Assembly: GCA_041686935.1 (NCBI GenBank)
Contig: JAWLCW010000014.1
Coordinates: forward strand, 89,395 to 153,394
Reading direction: 5' to 3'
Source of the DNA: Mariniphaga sp041686935
GTDB lineage: Bacteria > Bacteroidota > Bacteroidia > Bacteroidales > Prolixibacteraceae
Length of the DNA: 64,000 bases
The notes below the pieces were generated by a model, which was not told the origin of the DNA, did not search any database, and saw only the letters and a program-made list of their open reading frames with translations. Positions 1-9,631 of the stretch are shown in pieces. How positions within the stretch are numbered: the first letter of the stretch is position 1; every line of letters starts with the position of its first letter. A program made the position numbers and the translations under genes.

Positions 1-1539
1 GGCCCAGTTATCGCTCACAACCGGCATTAAATTGGGAGAAATGCCTGAATCAAGATTTTCGAGCCGACCGTCGAAACTTGCATAACGAATGTTTTGCGAC
101 TGCATAAATTCAAAGGGACGATTGCCGGAAACCACTACCATTATACTTCCCTCGTACTTTTTTTCGTGCGCAAAAAAAGTTAAATGACTTTTATATTCTG
201 TTAAGATTCGATGAAGGTTTTGATACGTTTTTAATCCATCGTCTTTAATATCGATAAACAGAATAACCTCCTCGCCATTGCCATAAACCGACCCATTATT
301 TTGAATGATTTGGTTTTTAAGCGGTTCAAGATAAAGCTGACGAAGTGTTCTTCCGGGTTTTATCTTGTCGAAATCGTGAGCCACAAAAAGCGAATCTCCA
401 ACCGAAAAAACATCAGCTTCGATACTTTTAAACCTGCAATCCAAAGCATCAAATAGAGGTCTCTCATGCTCGTAGTCGTTGTGTGAGTGAGCTGGCAAAA
501 TTTGAATCTTTTCTTTGTTTATGCTGAAGTAATTCAGATAAGAAATTTGATGAATATTGTAACCGCAGCCAATGATTTCCAATTCGCCATCGCCGTTAAA
601 TCCCACCCCGGCACCAGTCTTAAAACTGACTTCATTTTCACAATTGAAAGTTTTCGAAGCCAGTTTTATCAGCTTAAATTTTGCTTTGCTGTCCTCTTTT
701 AGCTGGTATAAGTCGGCAACGTTCTCATTTTTATTGTTTTGACCAAGTCCAATTAAATACAACTCATCTTCAATTGTCGAAAACAAATTGATATTTTGGT
801 AAGGAAGCCAATTTTCATCAACCCAGTTTTCTTTTGAATCAGTTTCGGTGTTTAGCGAAAAGAAAAGTTCAAAATCAGCTTTTGGAAATTCACCGGATTT
901 GCAGGAATAGAAATCAATGTTTTTTGTATCCCAGTCGCCAACTGCCAACAGGATTTTATCTTTATAGTTTGTCATTCCCACACAACCGGCTGTCGAACGC
1001 ATTGGCACTCCGGCCCTTTCGATAACAGAAACAGGTTTCAACTGTAGATTTTCCGGATTTGAAATATCATAAATACAAACTTTCGACTTGTCTTTTGCAT
1101 CGTTGTCTTCAATTCCAACTGCCAGGTAATTTTGAAAAATCTGGAACCCGCCTGCATGTTTAAAAGGTCTGTCCATCAGCTTATTTACCAAAATCACCTC
1201 GTTTTTATCTCCCTGTTTTATAACTGTGTAATAAGAGTATGAATCGGAACTTCCGGTTAAAACGAAGTAATCACCTGTGTTGGTTTTAATGGACTGAATT
1301 CCCTGAAGATGCCCTCCTGAATTATTTATTTCTATGGTATTTGAGAAACGGATAATTTCCGGGTTAGAATCTAAATTCCTAAAATAAGTAACCAACGAAT
1401 TCCCCGAATAAATCTGACCAACACCAGAAAAAGAAATTGAAAGGAAAAAAGCAGTAAGGACGAAATTCGGTATGAATAATTTTTTTAACAGATACGGATA
1501 AACTTTAAAAAATCGAGAACCTCGCCTGCTTCTTTTCAT
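1..1539 (-). CDS. Secreted GDPD/PI-PLC-fold phosphodiesterase, 3' end cut by window edge
   Basis: This is a 513-codon open frame on the minus strand, with an ATG at 1539-1537 and no stop before the left edge. The N-terminus is basic and then hydrophobic, ending in SFSGVGQ, which looks like a signal peptide. Residues 40-350 are beta-rich and unassigned, and include a short segment (GDGELEIIG) reminiscent of propeller proteins. From residue 351 the sequence matches PLC-like phosphodiesterases of the glycerophosphodiester phosphodiesterase fold: HSHNDY (351-356), IEADV (373-377) and VAHD (386-389) supply the expected His, Glu/Asp metal ligands and HD pair. The start lies 10 bp after the iolG stop, so it may be the last gene of the inositol operon. 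Substrate is unknown; release of inositol or glycerol phosphate from phospholipid head groups is only an inference from context. Confidence 0.75.
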   Translation of the reverse strand, partial: MKRSRRGSRFFKVYPYLLKKLFIPNFVLTAFFLSISFSGVGQIYSGNSLVTYFRNLDSNPEIIRFSNTIEINNSGGHLQGIQSIKTNTGDYFVLTGSSDSYSYYTVIKQGDKNEVILVNKLMDRPFKHAGGFQIFQNYLAVGIEDNDAKDKSKVCIYDISNPENLQLKPVSVIERAGVPMRSTAGCVGMTNYKDKILLAVGDWDTKNIDFYSCKSGEFPKADFELFFSLNTETDSKENWVDENWLPYQNINLFSTIEDELYLIGLGQNNKNENVADLYQLKEDSKAKFKLIKLASKTFNCENEVSFKTGAGVGFNGDGELEIIGCGYNIHQISYLNYFSINKEKIQILPAHSHNDYEHERPLFDALDCRFKSIEADVFSVGDSLFVAHDFDKIKPGRTLRQLYLEPLKNQIIQNNGSVYGNGEEVILFIDIKDDGLKTYQNLHRILTEYKSHLTFFAHEKKYEGSIMVVVSGNRPFEFMQSQNIRYASFDGRLENLDSGISPNLMPVVSDNWA

Positions 1540-1549
1540 GATAAAGTAA

Positions 1550-2566
1550 TTAAGATGTTAATATCTCTGTTAGTTGCACAGGACGACTTTCGGCTACTGA
1601 TTTTTTTGCTGCCAGTCCGATTGCAATGGAAAGCAGTCCGTCTGTTCCATCTACCGGCATTTCGCTGTCCGAAACAAGTGCATCAATAAATTCGCGGATT
1701 TCCTGGTTGTAGGAAGCATCATATCTTTCGAGGAAAAAGTGAAGTGGTAAATCGCCCGAAACACCTTTTTCCGTGTACAGTTTGTGGTTATTTGGGAAAT
1801 TATTTCCGGCCTGTGCCATTCCTTTGCTGCCAAAAACTTCGAGCCGCTGGTCGTAGCCGTAAACTGCTTTCCGGCAATTATCAATAACAGCCATTGTATC
1901 GTCTTCGAAGGTGAGTGTAATAATTGCGGTATCAACATCGCCTGCCTGACCAATTTCAGGATCAACTTTAACTGTTGCTTTTGCATACACCTCTTTTACC
2001 TGTTTCCCAGAGATGTAGCGGGCCATGTCAAAATCATGAATGGTCATATCCAGGAACATTCCACCCGAAACTTTGATATATGAAACGGGAGGCGGACCAG
2101 GATCACGACTGGTGATTTTTACAATTTGAACATCGCCAACAAAATCATTTTTAACCAGTTGGCGTATTTTTTTGAACTCAGGATCGAATCGGCGGTTAAA
2201 ACCCAGCATTAGTTTAACACCATTTTCCTCAACAATTTTTAAAACTTCCTGTACACGACTGAGTGACAAATCGAGTGGTTTTTCACAAAAGATTTGTTTT
2301 CCGGCTTTTGCAGCTTTTACCACGTAATCGGCATGTGTGTCTGTTGGAGAGCAAATTACAACAGCATCTAAGCCAGACACAGCCAGCAAATCATCAAAAT
2401 CTTTTACAAAAACGGGAATATTAAATTCTTCGGCAATTGTTTTCGATTCATCCAAAATATCCATTACCGCCACTACTTTTATTTCGGAGAAGTTCCGCGA
2501 TAAATTTTTCAGGTGAATTTTTCCAATCCTGCCCAGGCCGGCAACTGCTACATTAATTTTTTTCAT
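1550..2566 (-). CDS. iolG: Inositol 2-dehydrogenase, Gfo/Idh/MocA family
   Basis: It oxidises myo-inositol to 2-keto-myo-inositol (scyllo-inosose) with NAD, the first step of inositol catabolism in the cytoplasm. The protein has 338 residues. The N-terminal Rossmann fold shows AGLGRIGKIHL, the family EKP motif appears as FCEKPLDLS, and the catalytic Asp-His pair sits in FLDMTIHDFDMARY. A longer frame starts at 2617, but its 17 extra residues are Cys-rich, unlike the family, and lie in an intergenic palindrome. The ATG at 2566 directly precedes KKINVAVAG, so I use it. It follows iolE by 119 bp, a gap that contains a large imperfect inverted repeat. Gfo/Idh/MocA enzymes vary in substrate, but the full iol cluster makes this assignment strong. 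Confidence 0.88.
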   Translation of the reverse strand: MKKINVAVAGLGRIGKIHLKNLSRNFSEIKVVAVMDILDESKTIAEEFNIPVFVKDFDDLLAVSGLDAVVICSPTDTHADYVVKAAKAGKQIFCEKPLDLSLSRVQEVLKIVEENGVKLMLGFNRRFDPEFKKIRQLVKNDFVGDVQIVKITSRDPGPPPVSYIKVSGGMFLDMTIHDFDMARYISGKQVKEVYAKATVKVDPEIGQAGDVDTAIITLTFEDDTMAVIDNCRKAVYGYDQRLEVFGSKGMAQAGNNFPNNHKLYTEKGVSGDLPLHFFLERYDASYNQEIREFIDALVSDSEMPVDGTDGLLSIAIGLAAKKSVAESRPVQLTEILTS

Positions 2567-2592
2567 TTCATTTTTATTTTTCAATTTCTTAT

Positions 2593-2664
2593 AACCACAT
2601 TGGCACATAGGGCACAATAGAAATTTCTTAAGAAACTTATGTGTTCTATGTGTCTATTGTGGTT
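2593..2664. repeat. Imperfect inverted repeat between iolE and iolG
   Basis: The two arms share AACCACA at the outer ends, then CACATAG, CACA and TTTCTT, and meet at a perfect centre TTTCTTAAGAAA (2624-2635). The arms are about 35 bp long with mismatches between the conserved blocks. It sits in the only long gap inside the iol gene run, so in RNA it could fold into a long hairpin that tunes iolG expression. It could also be a dispersed intergenic repeat unrelated to iol. There is no T-tract of terminator type on the minus strand. Confidence 0.7.
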
Positions 2665-2685
2665 TATTTCAATTTATTTTTCATT

Positions 2686-3585
2686 TTAAAGCCCAAGCGA
2701 TTTTATGTATTTCCGGTTGTGGTCTGCACATTTTTTTGGAGAACCCATTCCGGGTAAAACATCCTGTTCAACCACAATCCAACCGTTGTATCCATTTTTA
2801 TTCAGAATATCCACAATCGATTCAAAATCAACATTTCCGTTACCGAGTTCACAAAAAATGCCTTCTGCCACTGCCATGAAATAATTGTAATTATTTTCTC
2901 TGGCAGCCTGACCAATTTTCGGATCGAAATCCTTGAAATGAACATGCCATATCCGGTTGTAATATTTTTTCAGCGCTTCCACCGGGTCGCCGCCTCCAAA
3001 AGTATAGTGGCCCATATCGAGGCAAAGACCGAGTAAATCAGGGTTTGTCATTTCCATCAGTTTACCAACTTCAGCAGGTGTTTCAACATAACCTGCACAG
3101 TGGTGGTGGAAAACGGTTCGCATACCATATTTGGTTTTCACGGCATGGGCAATTTTTTCTGCTCCGTCTGCAAATATTTTCCACTGGTTTTCTGTTAAAC
3201 CCATTTCAGGAGTTATCCGGCCCGCATTTTGTGTACGTTCTTCCACCGACCCGTTTTCATCGGCCAAAATAATGAACGCATTTTTATAACCTGCGTCAAA
3301 CATCAGCCCGGCAGTTTTTAAAGCCTGGTTTACACCGTTTTCATGAGCTGCTTCATTGGCAAGGGCAACAGGGACAAATGCTCCCAGCAATTCCAGTTTT
3401 TTCTCTTCGAGAACATTTTTCAATTCTTCCGGGTTCGCAGGCATAAATCCCCAATCGCCAAGTTCGGTACCGGCATAACCGGTTTCCACCATTTCATCAA
3501 GCACCTGCTGATATCCAAGTGACTTTCCTTCCAGTTCAAATTCGAGTGCGCCCCACGAACAAGGCGCGTTTGCTATTTTTATCAT
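2686..3585 (-). CDS. iolE: Myo-inosose-2 dehydratase (TIM barrel)
   Basis: It dehydrates 2-keto-myo-inositol to 3D-trihydroxycyclohexane-1,2-dione, step two of the pathway. It has 299 residues, the usual length of IolE. It belongs to the xylose-isomerase-like TIM-barrel superfamily, with metal-site segments FHHHCAGYVETP, LCLDMGHYTFGGGDP and VHFKDFDP. The open frame reaches back to 3615, but that start would overlap the end of the upstream gene by 19 bp. The ATG at 3585, giving MIKIANAPCSWGALEFE, fits the family N-terminus, so I choose it. The 11-bp gap to the upstream gene suggests co-transcription. Confidence 0.9.
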   Translation of the reverse strand: MIKIANAPCSWGALEFELEGKSLGYQQVLDEMVETGYAGTELGDWGFMPANPEELKNVLEEKKLELLGAFVPVALANEAAHENGVNQALKTAGLMFDAGYKNAFIILADENGSVEERTQNAGRITPEMGLTENQWKIFADGAEKIAHAVKTKYGMRTVFHHHCAGYVETPAEVGKLMEMTNPDLLGLCLDMGHYTFGGGDPVEALKKYYNRIWHVHFKDFDPKIGQAARENNYNYFMAVAEGIFCELGNGNVDFESIVDILNKNGYNGWIVVEQDVLPGMGSPKKCADHNRKYIKSLGL

Positions 3586-3596
3586 ACTTGTATCAT

Positions 3597-5072
3597 TTAA
3601 AATTTGCGCGTCCATTCGTTGGGCCAGCGTTCAATAACTACTTTTGTTTGAGTGAAAAATTCGATTGCATGCCGACTTTGTCCGTGCAAATCGCCAAAAA
3701 AGCTGCTGTTCCATCCACTAAACGGGAATTGTGCCATTGGAGCCGCCACGCCAATATTAATTCCAATGTTTCCTGCATTTGCACGGTTTCTGAAAGTGCG
3801 GGCGTTTAACCCGCTGGAAGTGAACAAACAGGCCATGTTCCCGTAATTGTTGCTGTTAACAAAGTCAATGGCCTCATTAATGGTTTTCATGTGAAGCAAA
3901 CTCATTACCGGACCAAAAATTTCAGTTTTAATTACCTCTCCGGCTAAATCCACATTTTCGAGGATAGTAGGGTTAAGAAAATTTCCGGTTTCGTAGCCGG
4001 AAACTATGGCATTTCGTCCATCTAACAGCAAATTGGCTCCTTCGTTTAACCCTTTGGAAATCAGTGATTCTATTCTTAATTTGCTTTCCCTGGTTATTAC
4101 AGGACCCATTTCAACGCCTTCATTAAGACCGAAACCTGTGGTTTTGCTTTTTGCTGCTTCCACAAGAGCTTCCGTAATAACTCCACTTGAATCGCCAACT
4201 GTAACTATGTTTGAAGCTGCCAGACAACGCTGTCCCGCACATCCGTACACACTGTCGGCAACAATCCGCGCAGCCATTTCAATATCGGCGTCGGGCATTA
4301 CAATTACAGGGTTTTTTGCTCCGCCCTGCGCCTGAACGCGTTTACCATTTGCGGCTCCTCTTTGGTAAACATACCTTGCCACGTTTGTTGAACCAACAAA
4401 ACTTACAGCTTTCACATCCGGATTATCGAGCAACGCATCCACCGATGGTTTTCCACCGTGAACCATATTTATTAATCCTTTGGGCAAATCAAGTTTGTCA
4501 ATCAGTTCAAAAACCTTCACCATGGTTAAGGGTACTTTTTCCGAAGGTTTTACCACAACACTGTTTCCACAGGCGATAGCATAAGGCAGGAACCAGAATG
4601 GTATCATTCCCGGGAAGTTAAACGGTGAAATTATTGCACAAACTCCAACCGCCTGGCGAATCATAAATTCATCTATACCGGGAGCCACATTTTCCGAAAA
4701 TTCACTTTGAATCAACATCGGCGTACCGCAGGCAGTTTCCACGTTTTCAATTGCACGCTGCATTTCTGCTTTCGATTCGATAAAGGTTTTACCACATTCG
4801 AGTGTAATCAACCGGGCAATTTCATCAATATTTTCCTCTAGCAATTGTTTCATTTTATAGAGTGGCTGAACACGTTTCATCACAGGTGTGTTGCGCCATT
4901 CCCTTAATGCTTCGGCAGCAGCGGCTACTGCCGAATTAACGTCGGCAACTGTATTTTCTCCGTACGGGATTTTTGCCAAAATCTCCTGATTTGCAGGGTT
5001 CACTACATTTGCAGTTTGCGGCTCCCTGCTTTCTGACCATCTTCCGTTGATATAATTTTTTAAGATCTCCAT
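3597..5072 (-). CDS. iolA: Methylmalonate/malonate-semialdehyde dehydrogenase (CoA-acylating)
   Basis: It converts malonate semialdehyde with CoA and NAD to acetyl-CoA and CO2, the last inositol step; members also use methylmalonate semialdehyde (MmsA). The protein has 491 residues, normal for the family. The signature PFNFPGMIPFW lies near 150, and the catalytic cysteine is Cys283 in CAGQRC. The region QGGAKNPVIVMPDAD replaces the ELGGK Glu of ordinary aldehyde dehydrogenases, as expected for the CoA-dependent MMSDH group. It lies in the iol run, 24 bp downstream of the symporter gene. A role in valine breakdown is possible in addition. Confidence 0.92.
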   Translation of the reverse strand: MEILKNYINGRWSESREPQTANVVNPANQEILAKIPYGENTVADVNSAVAAAAEALREWRNTPVMKRVQPLYKMKQLLEENIDEIARLITLECGKTFIESKAEMQRAIENVETACGTPMLIQSEFSENVAPGIDEFMIRQAVGVCAIISPFNFPGMIPFWFLPYAIACGNSVVVKPSEKVPLTMVKVFELIDKLDLPKGLINMVHGGKPSVDALLDNPDVKAVSFVGSTNVARYVYQRGAANGKRVQAQGGAKNPVIVMPDADIEMAARIVADSVYGCAGQRCLAASNIVTVGDSSGVITEALVEAAKSKTTGFGLNEGVEMGPVITRESKLRIESLISKGLNEGANLLLDGRNAIVSGYETGNFLNPTILENVDLAGEVIKTEIFGPVMSLLHMKTINEAIDFVNSNNYGNMACLFTSSGLNARTFRNRANAGNIGINIGVAAPMAQFPFSGWNSSFFGDLHGQSRHAIEFFTQTKVVIERWPNEWTRKF

Positions 5073-5096
5073 ATAGTTTATTAATTAATTATTTAT

Positions 5097-6674
5097 TTAA
5101 TTATGTCCCAATACGATATAAATACCAATTGTTACCACTACAAGCACTGCCGACAGATGCCAGGCATATTTCCACCCGTGCATATCTACTTTTAAGGCAT
5201 CTGCTTTATCATTAAAAGTTTTTCGCGGATAAAAATGCGAAACCACAAACATGAGTATCATATTCAGAACAAATTCAATTCCCCAGATATGAATAAAGTG
5301 AATGTTGACTTTGAAAATAAAAGTGGCTAAAACATAAAAAGTCAATCCGAAAAACAAGGCTGTTTTTGCTGCTGCTGCCGAAATACTTTTGAGAAAGAAT
5401 CCAGCAAGCATTATTGATGCAATCGGAATAAAGAAAATTCCGTTTAACTGTTGAAGCAACTGGTATAATCCATCCGGTGCGTTTGCCACCAACGGAGCAG
5501 ATATAACGGCGAAAACAGCGAGTGTTGATGAAGTTGCCCTACCAACCCATACCAGACGTCTTTCTGATGCATTCTTATTCATCAACCTTTTGTAAACATC
5601 AATACTGAAAATGGTTGCTGCACTGTTCAGCACACTGTTAAACGTACTGAGTACTGCACCCATAACAACTGCTGCAAAAAATCCGACAAAACCCAAAGGC
5701 AGCACTTTTTTAATGAGTGCCGGGTAAATAAAATCCTGGTTTTCATACATCGAATCTCCGAAATAGTAAAACCCAATTACTCCCGGAAGAATAATCACCA
5801 GTGGAATCAGAATTTTCAGTACACCGGTAAAAAGCAACCCACGCTGGGCTTCATTAAGGTTTTTGGCACCTAAAGCCCGCTGAATAATGGTCTGGTTCAT
5901 TCCCCAGAAATAGAGCTGGTTGATAATTAAACCTGTAAATAAAACACCAAAAGGCATCACCGAATCTTTGGCGCCGACCACATTAAATTTTTCGGGAGCA
6001 TGGTGATATACTTTTGAAATCCCGTCAAGTATATTTCCATCTCCGATGCTGTAAAGTGCAAGCACCGGAACCAGAAGTCCTCCAATCAGTAATCCGTACC
6101 CATTAACCAAATCGGAAATGGCAACCGCTTTTAATCCGCCAAAAATGGCATATAACGAACCTATTACTCCAATGCCAACCACGGTAATCCATAAACCTTC
6201 TGATTTTGTAACACCCAAAACTTCGGAAATATTAAAAATACTTTCAAGATTAATGGCGCCGGTATATAATACAATTGGTAAAAGTGTAACCACGAAGGAA
6301 ACCACAAGGAAAAGTGCTATAAAACTGCGAGTTGTTCCATCGAACCTTTTTTCAAGATATTCAGGAATGGTGGTTAATCCCATTCTCAGGTATTTCGGTA
6401 TAAAATAAAGTGCCGCAACTACCAGTGCCAATGCTGATGTAACTTCCCACGCAATGATTATAAATCCGTTTTTATACGACGAACCATTCATTCCGATAAG
6501 GTGCTCGGTTGAAATGTTGGTAAGCAACATTGAACCCGCAATCACAACTCCGGTTAAACTTCTCCCTCCAAGAAAATAGTCATCAGAAGAATTCATTTTG
6601 TCTTTTCGCAGTCTGTACCAGACGTATAGAGCGACAAAAGCAGTAAATCCGATAAAAGTGGTTACTGTTAGCAT
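5097..6674 (-). CDS. Sodium:solute symporter (SSS/SLC5 family), probable inositol importer
   Basis: This is a 525-residue polytopic membrane protein with about 13-14 hydrophobic segments, starting with a short N-terminal helix. It belongs to the SSS family, which includes mammalian sodium/glucose and sodium/myo-inositol cotransporters. A basic/polar first cytoplasmic loop ends in SDDYFLGGRSLTG, a typical SSS segment. The gene sits between iolD and iolA on the same strand with short gaps (24 and 38 bp), and no other transporter is present in the cluster. I therefore infer sodium-driven uptake of myo-inositol or a related polyol; the sequence alone does not fix the substrate. Confidence 0.85.
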   Translation of the reverse strand: MLTVTTFIGFTAFVALYVWYRLRKDKMNSSDDYFLGGRSLTGVVIAGSMLLTNISTEHLIGMNGSSYKNGFIIIAWEVTSALALVVAALYFIPKYLRMGLTTIPEYLEKRFDGTTRSFIALFLVVSFVVTLLPIVLYTGAINLESIFNISEVLGVTKSEGLWITVVGIGVIGSLYAIFGGLKAVAISDLVNGYGLLIGGLLVPVLALYSIGDGNILDGISKVYHHAPEKFNVVGAKDSVMPFGVLFTGLIINQLYFWGMNQTIIQRALGAKNLNEAQRGLLFTGVLKILIPLVIILPGVIGFYYFGDSMYENQDFIYPALIKKVLPLGFVGFFAAVVMGAVLSTFNSVLNSAATIFSIDVYKRLMNKNASERRLVWVGRATSSTLAVFAVISAPLVANAPDGLYQLLQQLNGIFFIPIASIMLAGFFLKSISAAAAKTALFFGLTFYVLATFIFKVNIHFIHIWGIEFVLNMILMFVVSHFYPRKTFNDKADALKVDMHGWKYAWHLSAVLVVVTIGIYIVLGHN

Positions 6675-6712
6675 TTAGTCAATTCCTTTTTCAATTGGTT
6701 TATATTGATTAT

Positions 6713-8578
6713 TCATAAAAACCATCGTTGTTTTTTCCTCTGAACATCATAATTCTCACGCGCCTTTTGCACCGATTCTGATTCTGATACCTCGGCAACC
6801 GGCACATCCCACCAGGCATAACCGTAACCTGCCATTTTTCTTTCGGGAACGGTTTGGATGTAGATTACTGTTGTCCGTTCTTCCTTTTTTGCGTTTTTCA
6901 GCGCTTCGTTAAACGAAGCAATATTGGTCGCTTTAAATACTTTTGCACCCAGACTTTGTGCATTTAAAGCCAAATCAACCGGCAAGTTCTCTCCTTCGAG
7001 TTTTCCAGTCTCCTGGTTCCGGTAAGAATATTTTGTACCCCAGCCTTCGCTGCCTATTGATTTGGAAAGGCCTCCAATACTGGCAAAACCATTGTTATCA
7101 ATCAAAATGATGGTGATTTTAACTCTTTCCTGCAGAGATGTAATAATTTCCGAAGGCATCATTAAATATCCGCCATCTCCCAGAATTACATAAATTTCAC
7201 GGTCTGGAAAAGCCATTTTTGCGCCTATTCCTCCCGAAATTTCGTAACCCATGCAGGAATAACCATATTCAAGATGAAAACCTTTTGAGTTTCGGGTACG
7301 CCATAGTTTGTGCAAATCGCCCGGTGCGCTTCCCGAAGCACAGAGAACAACGTCGTTTGCATTTGAAAATGTGTTCACTGCACCAATTACTTCTGCCTGA
7401 CCTGGTATGGCTTTATCTTCTGCCTGATATGCGAAACTTACTTTTTCGTCCCAGATTTTGTTAAAACCGGCTACCCGTTTCCGGTAATTGTCATCAACTT
7501 TATATGTTTTAAGTTTTTCTGAAAGTTCTTCCAGAATCACTTTTGCATCGCCGGTTAAAGCCAGACCACTGTGTTTGTGTGCATCAAATTCAGTAATATT
7601 AATATTGATAAACCGTACATTTTTATTTTGAAATGCTGTTTTCGAGGCCGTTGTAAAATCGCTGTAACGCGTACCAATTCCAATCACCAAATCAGCTTCA
7701 GCACTGATAGTATTTGCTCCTTCAGTTCCGGTAGCGCCGGTAGCGCCCAGGTTATGCGAATCATTGTACGGCAGCGAACCTTTTCCTGCAAATGTTTCCC
7801 CAACAGGAATTCCGGTTTGATGAACAAAAGTCGCCAGTGCATTTTCTGCTTCACTGTAAATTACACCGCCGCCTGCAATTATCATTGGTTTTTGGGCTGA
7901 ACGAATTAGTTCAACAGCGCGCCGGACAGCATTTAAATCGGGACGCGGACGTGCAACATGCCAAACCCGTTTTTCAAACATTTCAACCGGAAAATCATAA
8001 GCTTCTGCTTGAACATCCTGTGGAATACAAAGCGTAACTGCCCCGGTATCTGCAGGTGATGTTAAAATACGCATCACTTCCGGAAGGGAAGTAATCAGTT
8101 GTTCGGGCCGGTTAATTCTGTCCCAGTATTTCGAAACAGGTTTAAAACAATCGTTAACTGAAATATCCTGTGAAAAGGCTGATTCGAGTTGCTGCAACAC
8201 CGGCGCCACAACTCTGCGTGCAAAAATATCTCCTGGCATAAGCAAAACCGGTATGCGGTTAATGGTTGCTCCTGCGGCCGCGGTAATCATGTTTGTTGCA
8301 CCCGGACCGATAGATGAAGTACAAACAAACGTCGATAGCCTGTTTTTCATTTTGGCATATCCAACTGCAGTGTGTACTGCAGCCTGCTCGTTCCGCACCA
8401 AATAGTACCTGAAATCGGGATTCTGCTGCAATGCCTGACCAAAACCTGCCAGGTTCCCGTGACCAAATATGCCAAAACATCCGGCAAAAAAGGGTTGCAT
8501 AATTCCATCACGTTCAGAATACTGGTTTTTGAGGAATTCGATGGTGGCTTGTGCAACTGTAAGTTTTTTAGTATTCAT
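6713..8578 (-). CDS. iolD: 3D-(3,5/4)-trihydroxycyclohexane-1,2-dione acylhydrolase (ThDP enzyme)
   Basis: It opens the ring of the diketone made by IolE to give 5-deoxy-glucuronate. The protein has 621 residues, close to known IolD. It is a thiamine-diphosphate enzyme of the acetolactate-synthase fold: the conserved Glu is in RNEQAA (Glu64), the central domain spans about 215-350, and the ThDP/Mg motif starts at GDGG (467-470) and ends at the Asn pair 495-496. The tail YGYAWWDVPVAEVSES is typical of IolD rather than of acetolactate synthase. It lies 27 bp after iolC and 38 bp before the symporter gene. Confidence 0.93.
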   Translation of the reverse strand: MNTKKLTVAQATIEFLKNQYSERDGIMQPFFAGCFGIFGHGNLAGFGQALQQNPDFRYYLVRNEQAAVHTAVGYAKMKNRLSTFVCTSSIGPGATNMITAAAGATINRIPVLLMPGDIFARRVVAPVLQQLESAFSQDISVNDCFKPVSKYWDRINRPEQLITSLPEVMRILTSPADTGAVTLCIPQDVQAEAYDFPVEMFEKRVWHVARPRPDLNAVRRAVELIRSAQKPMIIAGGGVIYSEAENALATFVHQTGIPVGETFAGKGSLPYNDSHNLGATGATGTEGANTISAEADLVIGIGTRYSDFTTASKTAFQNKNVRFININITEFDAHKHSGLALTGDAKVILEELSEKLKTYKVDDNYRKRVAGFNKIWDEKVSFAYQAEDKAIPGQAEVIGAVNTFSNANDVVLCASGSAPGDLHKLWRTRNSKGFHLEYGYSCMGYEISGGIGAKMAFPDREIYVILGDGGYLMMPSEIITSLQERVKITIILIDNNGFASIGGLSKSIGSEGWGTKYSYRNQETGKLEGENLPVDLALNAQSLGAKVFKATNIASFNEALKNAKKEERTTVIYIQTVPERKMAGYGYAWWDVPVAEVSESESVQKARENYDVQRKKQRWFL

Positions 8579-8605
8579 ATTTTAAAATTGATTAATATGT
8601 TCAAT

Positions 8606-9622
8606 TCAAAAACCTCCTTTTGATTCAATAAACTCCAGAATTTCTTTTTCGTAAGGATTAAAATTGGCACATCCCAGTTGGGTTACCACATGTGCACCAC
8701 AGGCGTTTCCCATCCTGCAGCATTTATACAATTCCCATCCTTTCAGATATCCGTAAATAAAACCGGACCCAAAAGCATCACCAGCTCCAAGAATATTTAA
8801 TACTTCAACGGGAAAACCAGGAACTTTTTGGATTTTACCATCGGGAAGATAAATAATGGCTCCACGCGAACCGGTTTTTACAATCAGCGCATCAACCCCG
8901 AGTTGGAGAATTCCGTTAATTGCGTTGTTAATATCACCTTTTATTTCCGGTGCAGAAATTTGCTGGTGGCTGATAACCAACTGCGATTTATCTGCAAGAA
9001 AGGAAGCAAGAATTTCCTCTTCGGTACCCAGCACAATATTTACGTTGCGCATGAAGGCGCGGGTTGTAACTCCAAACGCCCGAATATCGCCCCACTGGTC
9101 GGCTCGGAAATCGAGGTCAAGTATAACCGGAATTTCATTTTTGCGTGCAATTTCAACAGCCAGAAAAGCAGCGCTCCGGGTAGGTTCAATGTTTAATGCA
9201 GTACCCGAAACCTCAAGCAATCTTGACTTTTCAATTCCGGCATTTAAAACCTGGTCGATATCGATTTGTGAATCGGCACAGTTATCGCGGTAATACACCA
9301 GCGGAAAACGGTCTGGCGGTTCAATTCCGAGTATTACCGCCGAACTTCGGGTTCCTTCAATAACACGCACATTTTCAGTACGCACGTTTTCTTTTTTCAA
9401 GAAATTGAGGATGAAATCGCCCACTTTATCTTTCCCAACTCCTGAAAGCAAGGAAGCAGTTAATCCAAGCCGGCTGCAGCCCACAGCAATATTCAATGGC
9501 GAACCGCCCACAAACGCATGGAATCCGGGAATATCCTCGAAACGGGTTCCGACTGCCTGTGAATAAAGATCAATCGACGACCTTCCGTAAGTTATCACAT
9601 CATAAATCTTATCGTTGTTCAT
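8606..9622 (-). CDS. iolC: 5-dehydro-2-deoxygluconokinase (PfkB family)
   Basis: It phosphorylates 5-dehydro-2-deoxygluconate (DKG) at C6 using ATP. The protein has 338 residues. The PfkB fold is shown by the N-terminal GG motif in FVGGSPLNIAVG (about 38-49) and the C-terminal signature LGAGDAFGSGF, with the catalytic base Asp282. The gene is 9 bp from iolB on the same strand. Other PfkB sugar kinases look similar, but position between iolB and iolD makes IolC the best call. Confidence 0.9.
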   Translation of the reverse strand: MNNDKIYDVITYGRSSIDLYSQAVGTRFEDIPGFHAFVGGSPLNIAVGCSRLGLTASLLSGVGKDKVGDFILNFLKKENVRTENVRVIEGTRSSAVILGIEPPDRFPLVYYRDNCADSQIDIDQVLNAGIEKSRLLEVSGTALNIEPTRSAAFLAVEIARKNEIPVILDLDFRADQWGDIRAFGVTTRAFMRNVNIVLGTEEEILASFLADKSQLVISHQQISAPEIKGDINNAINGILQLGVDALIVKTGSRGAIIYLPDGKIQKVPGFPVEVLNILGAGDAFGSGFIYGYLKGWELYKCCRMGNACGAHVVTQLGCANFNPYEKEILEFIESKGGF

Positions 9623-9631
9623 TTTTCAAGT

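Noticed and set aside
487..1025. Two short plus-strand frames at the left end
   Set aside because: They are antisense to the 513-codon phosphodiesterase frame, which has coherent motifs throughout.
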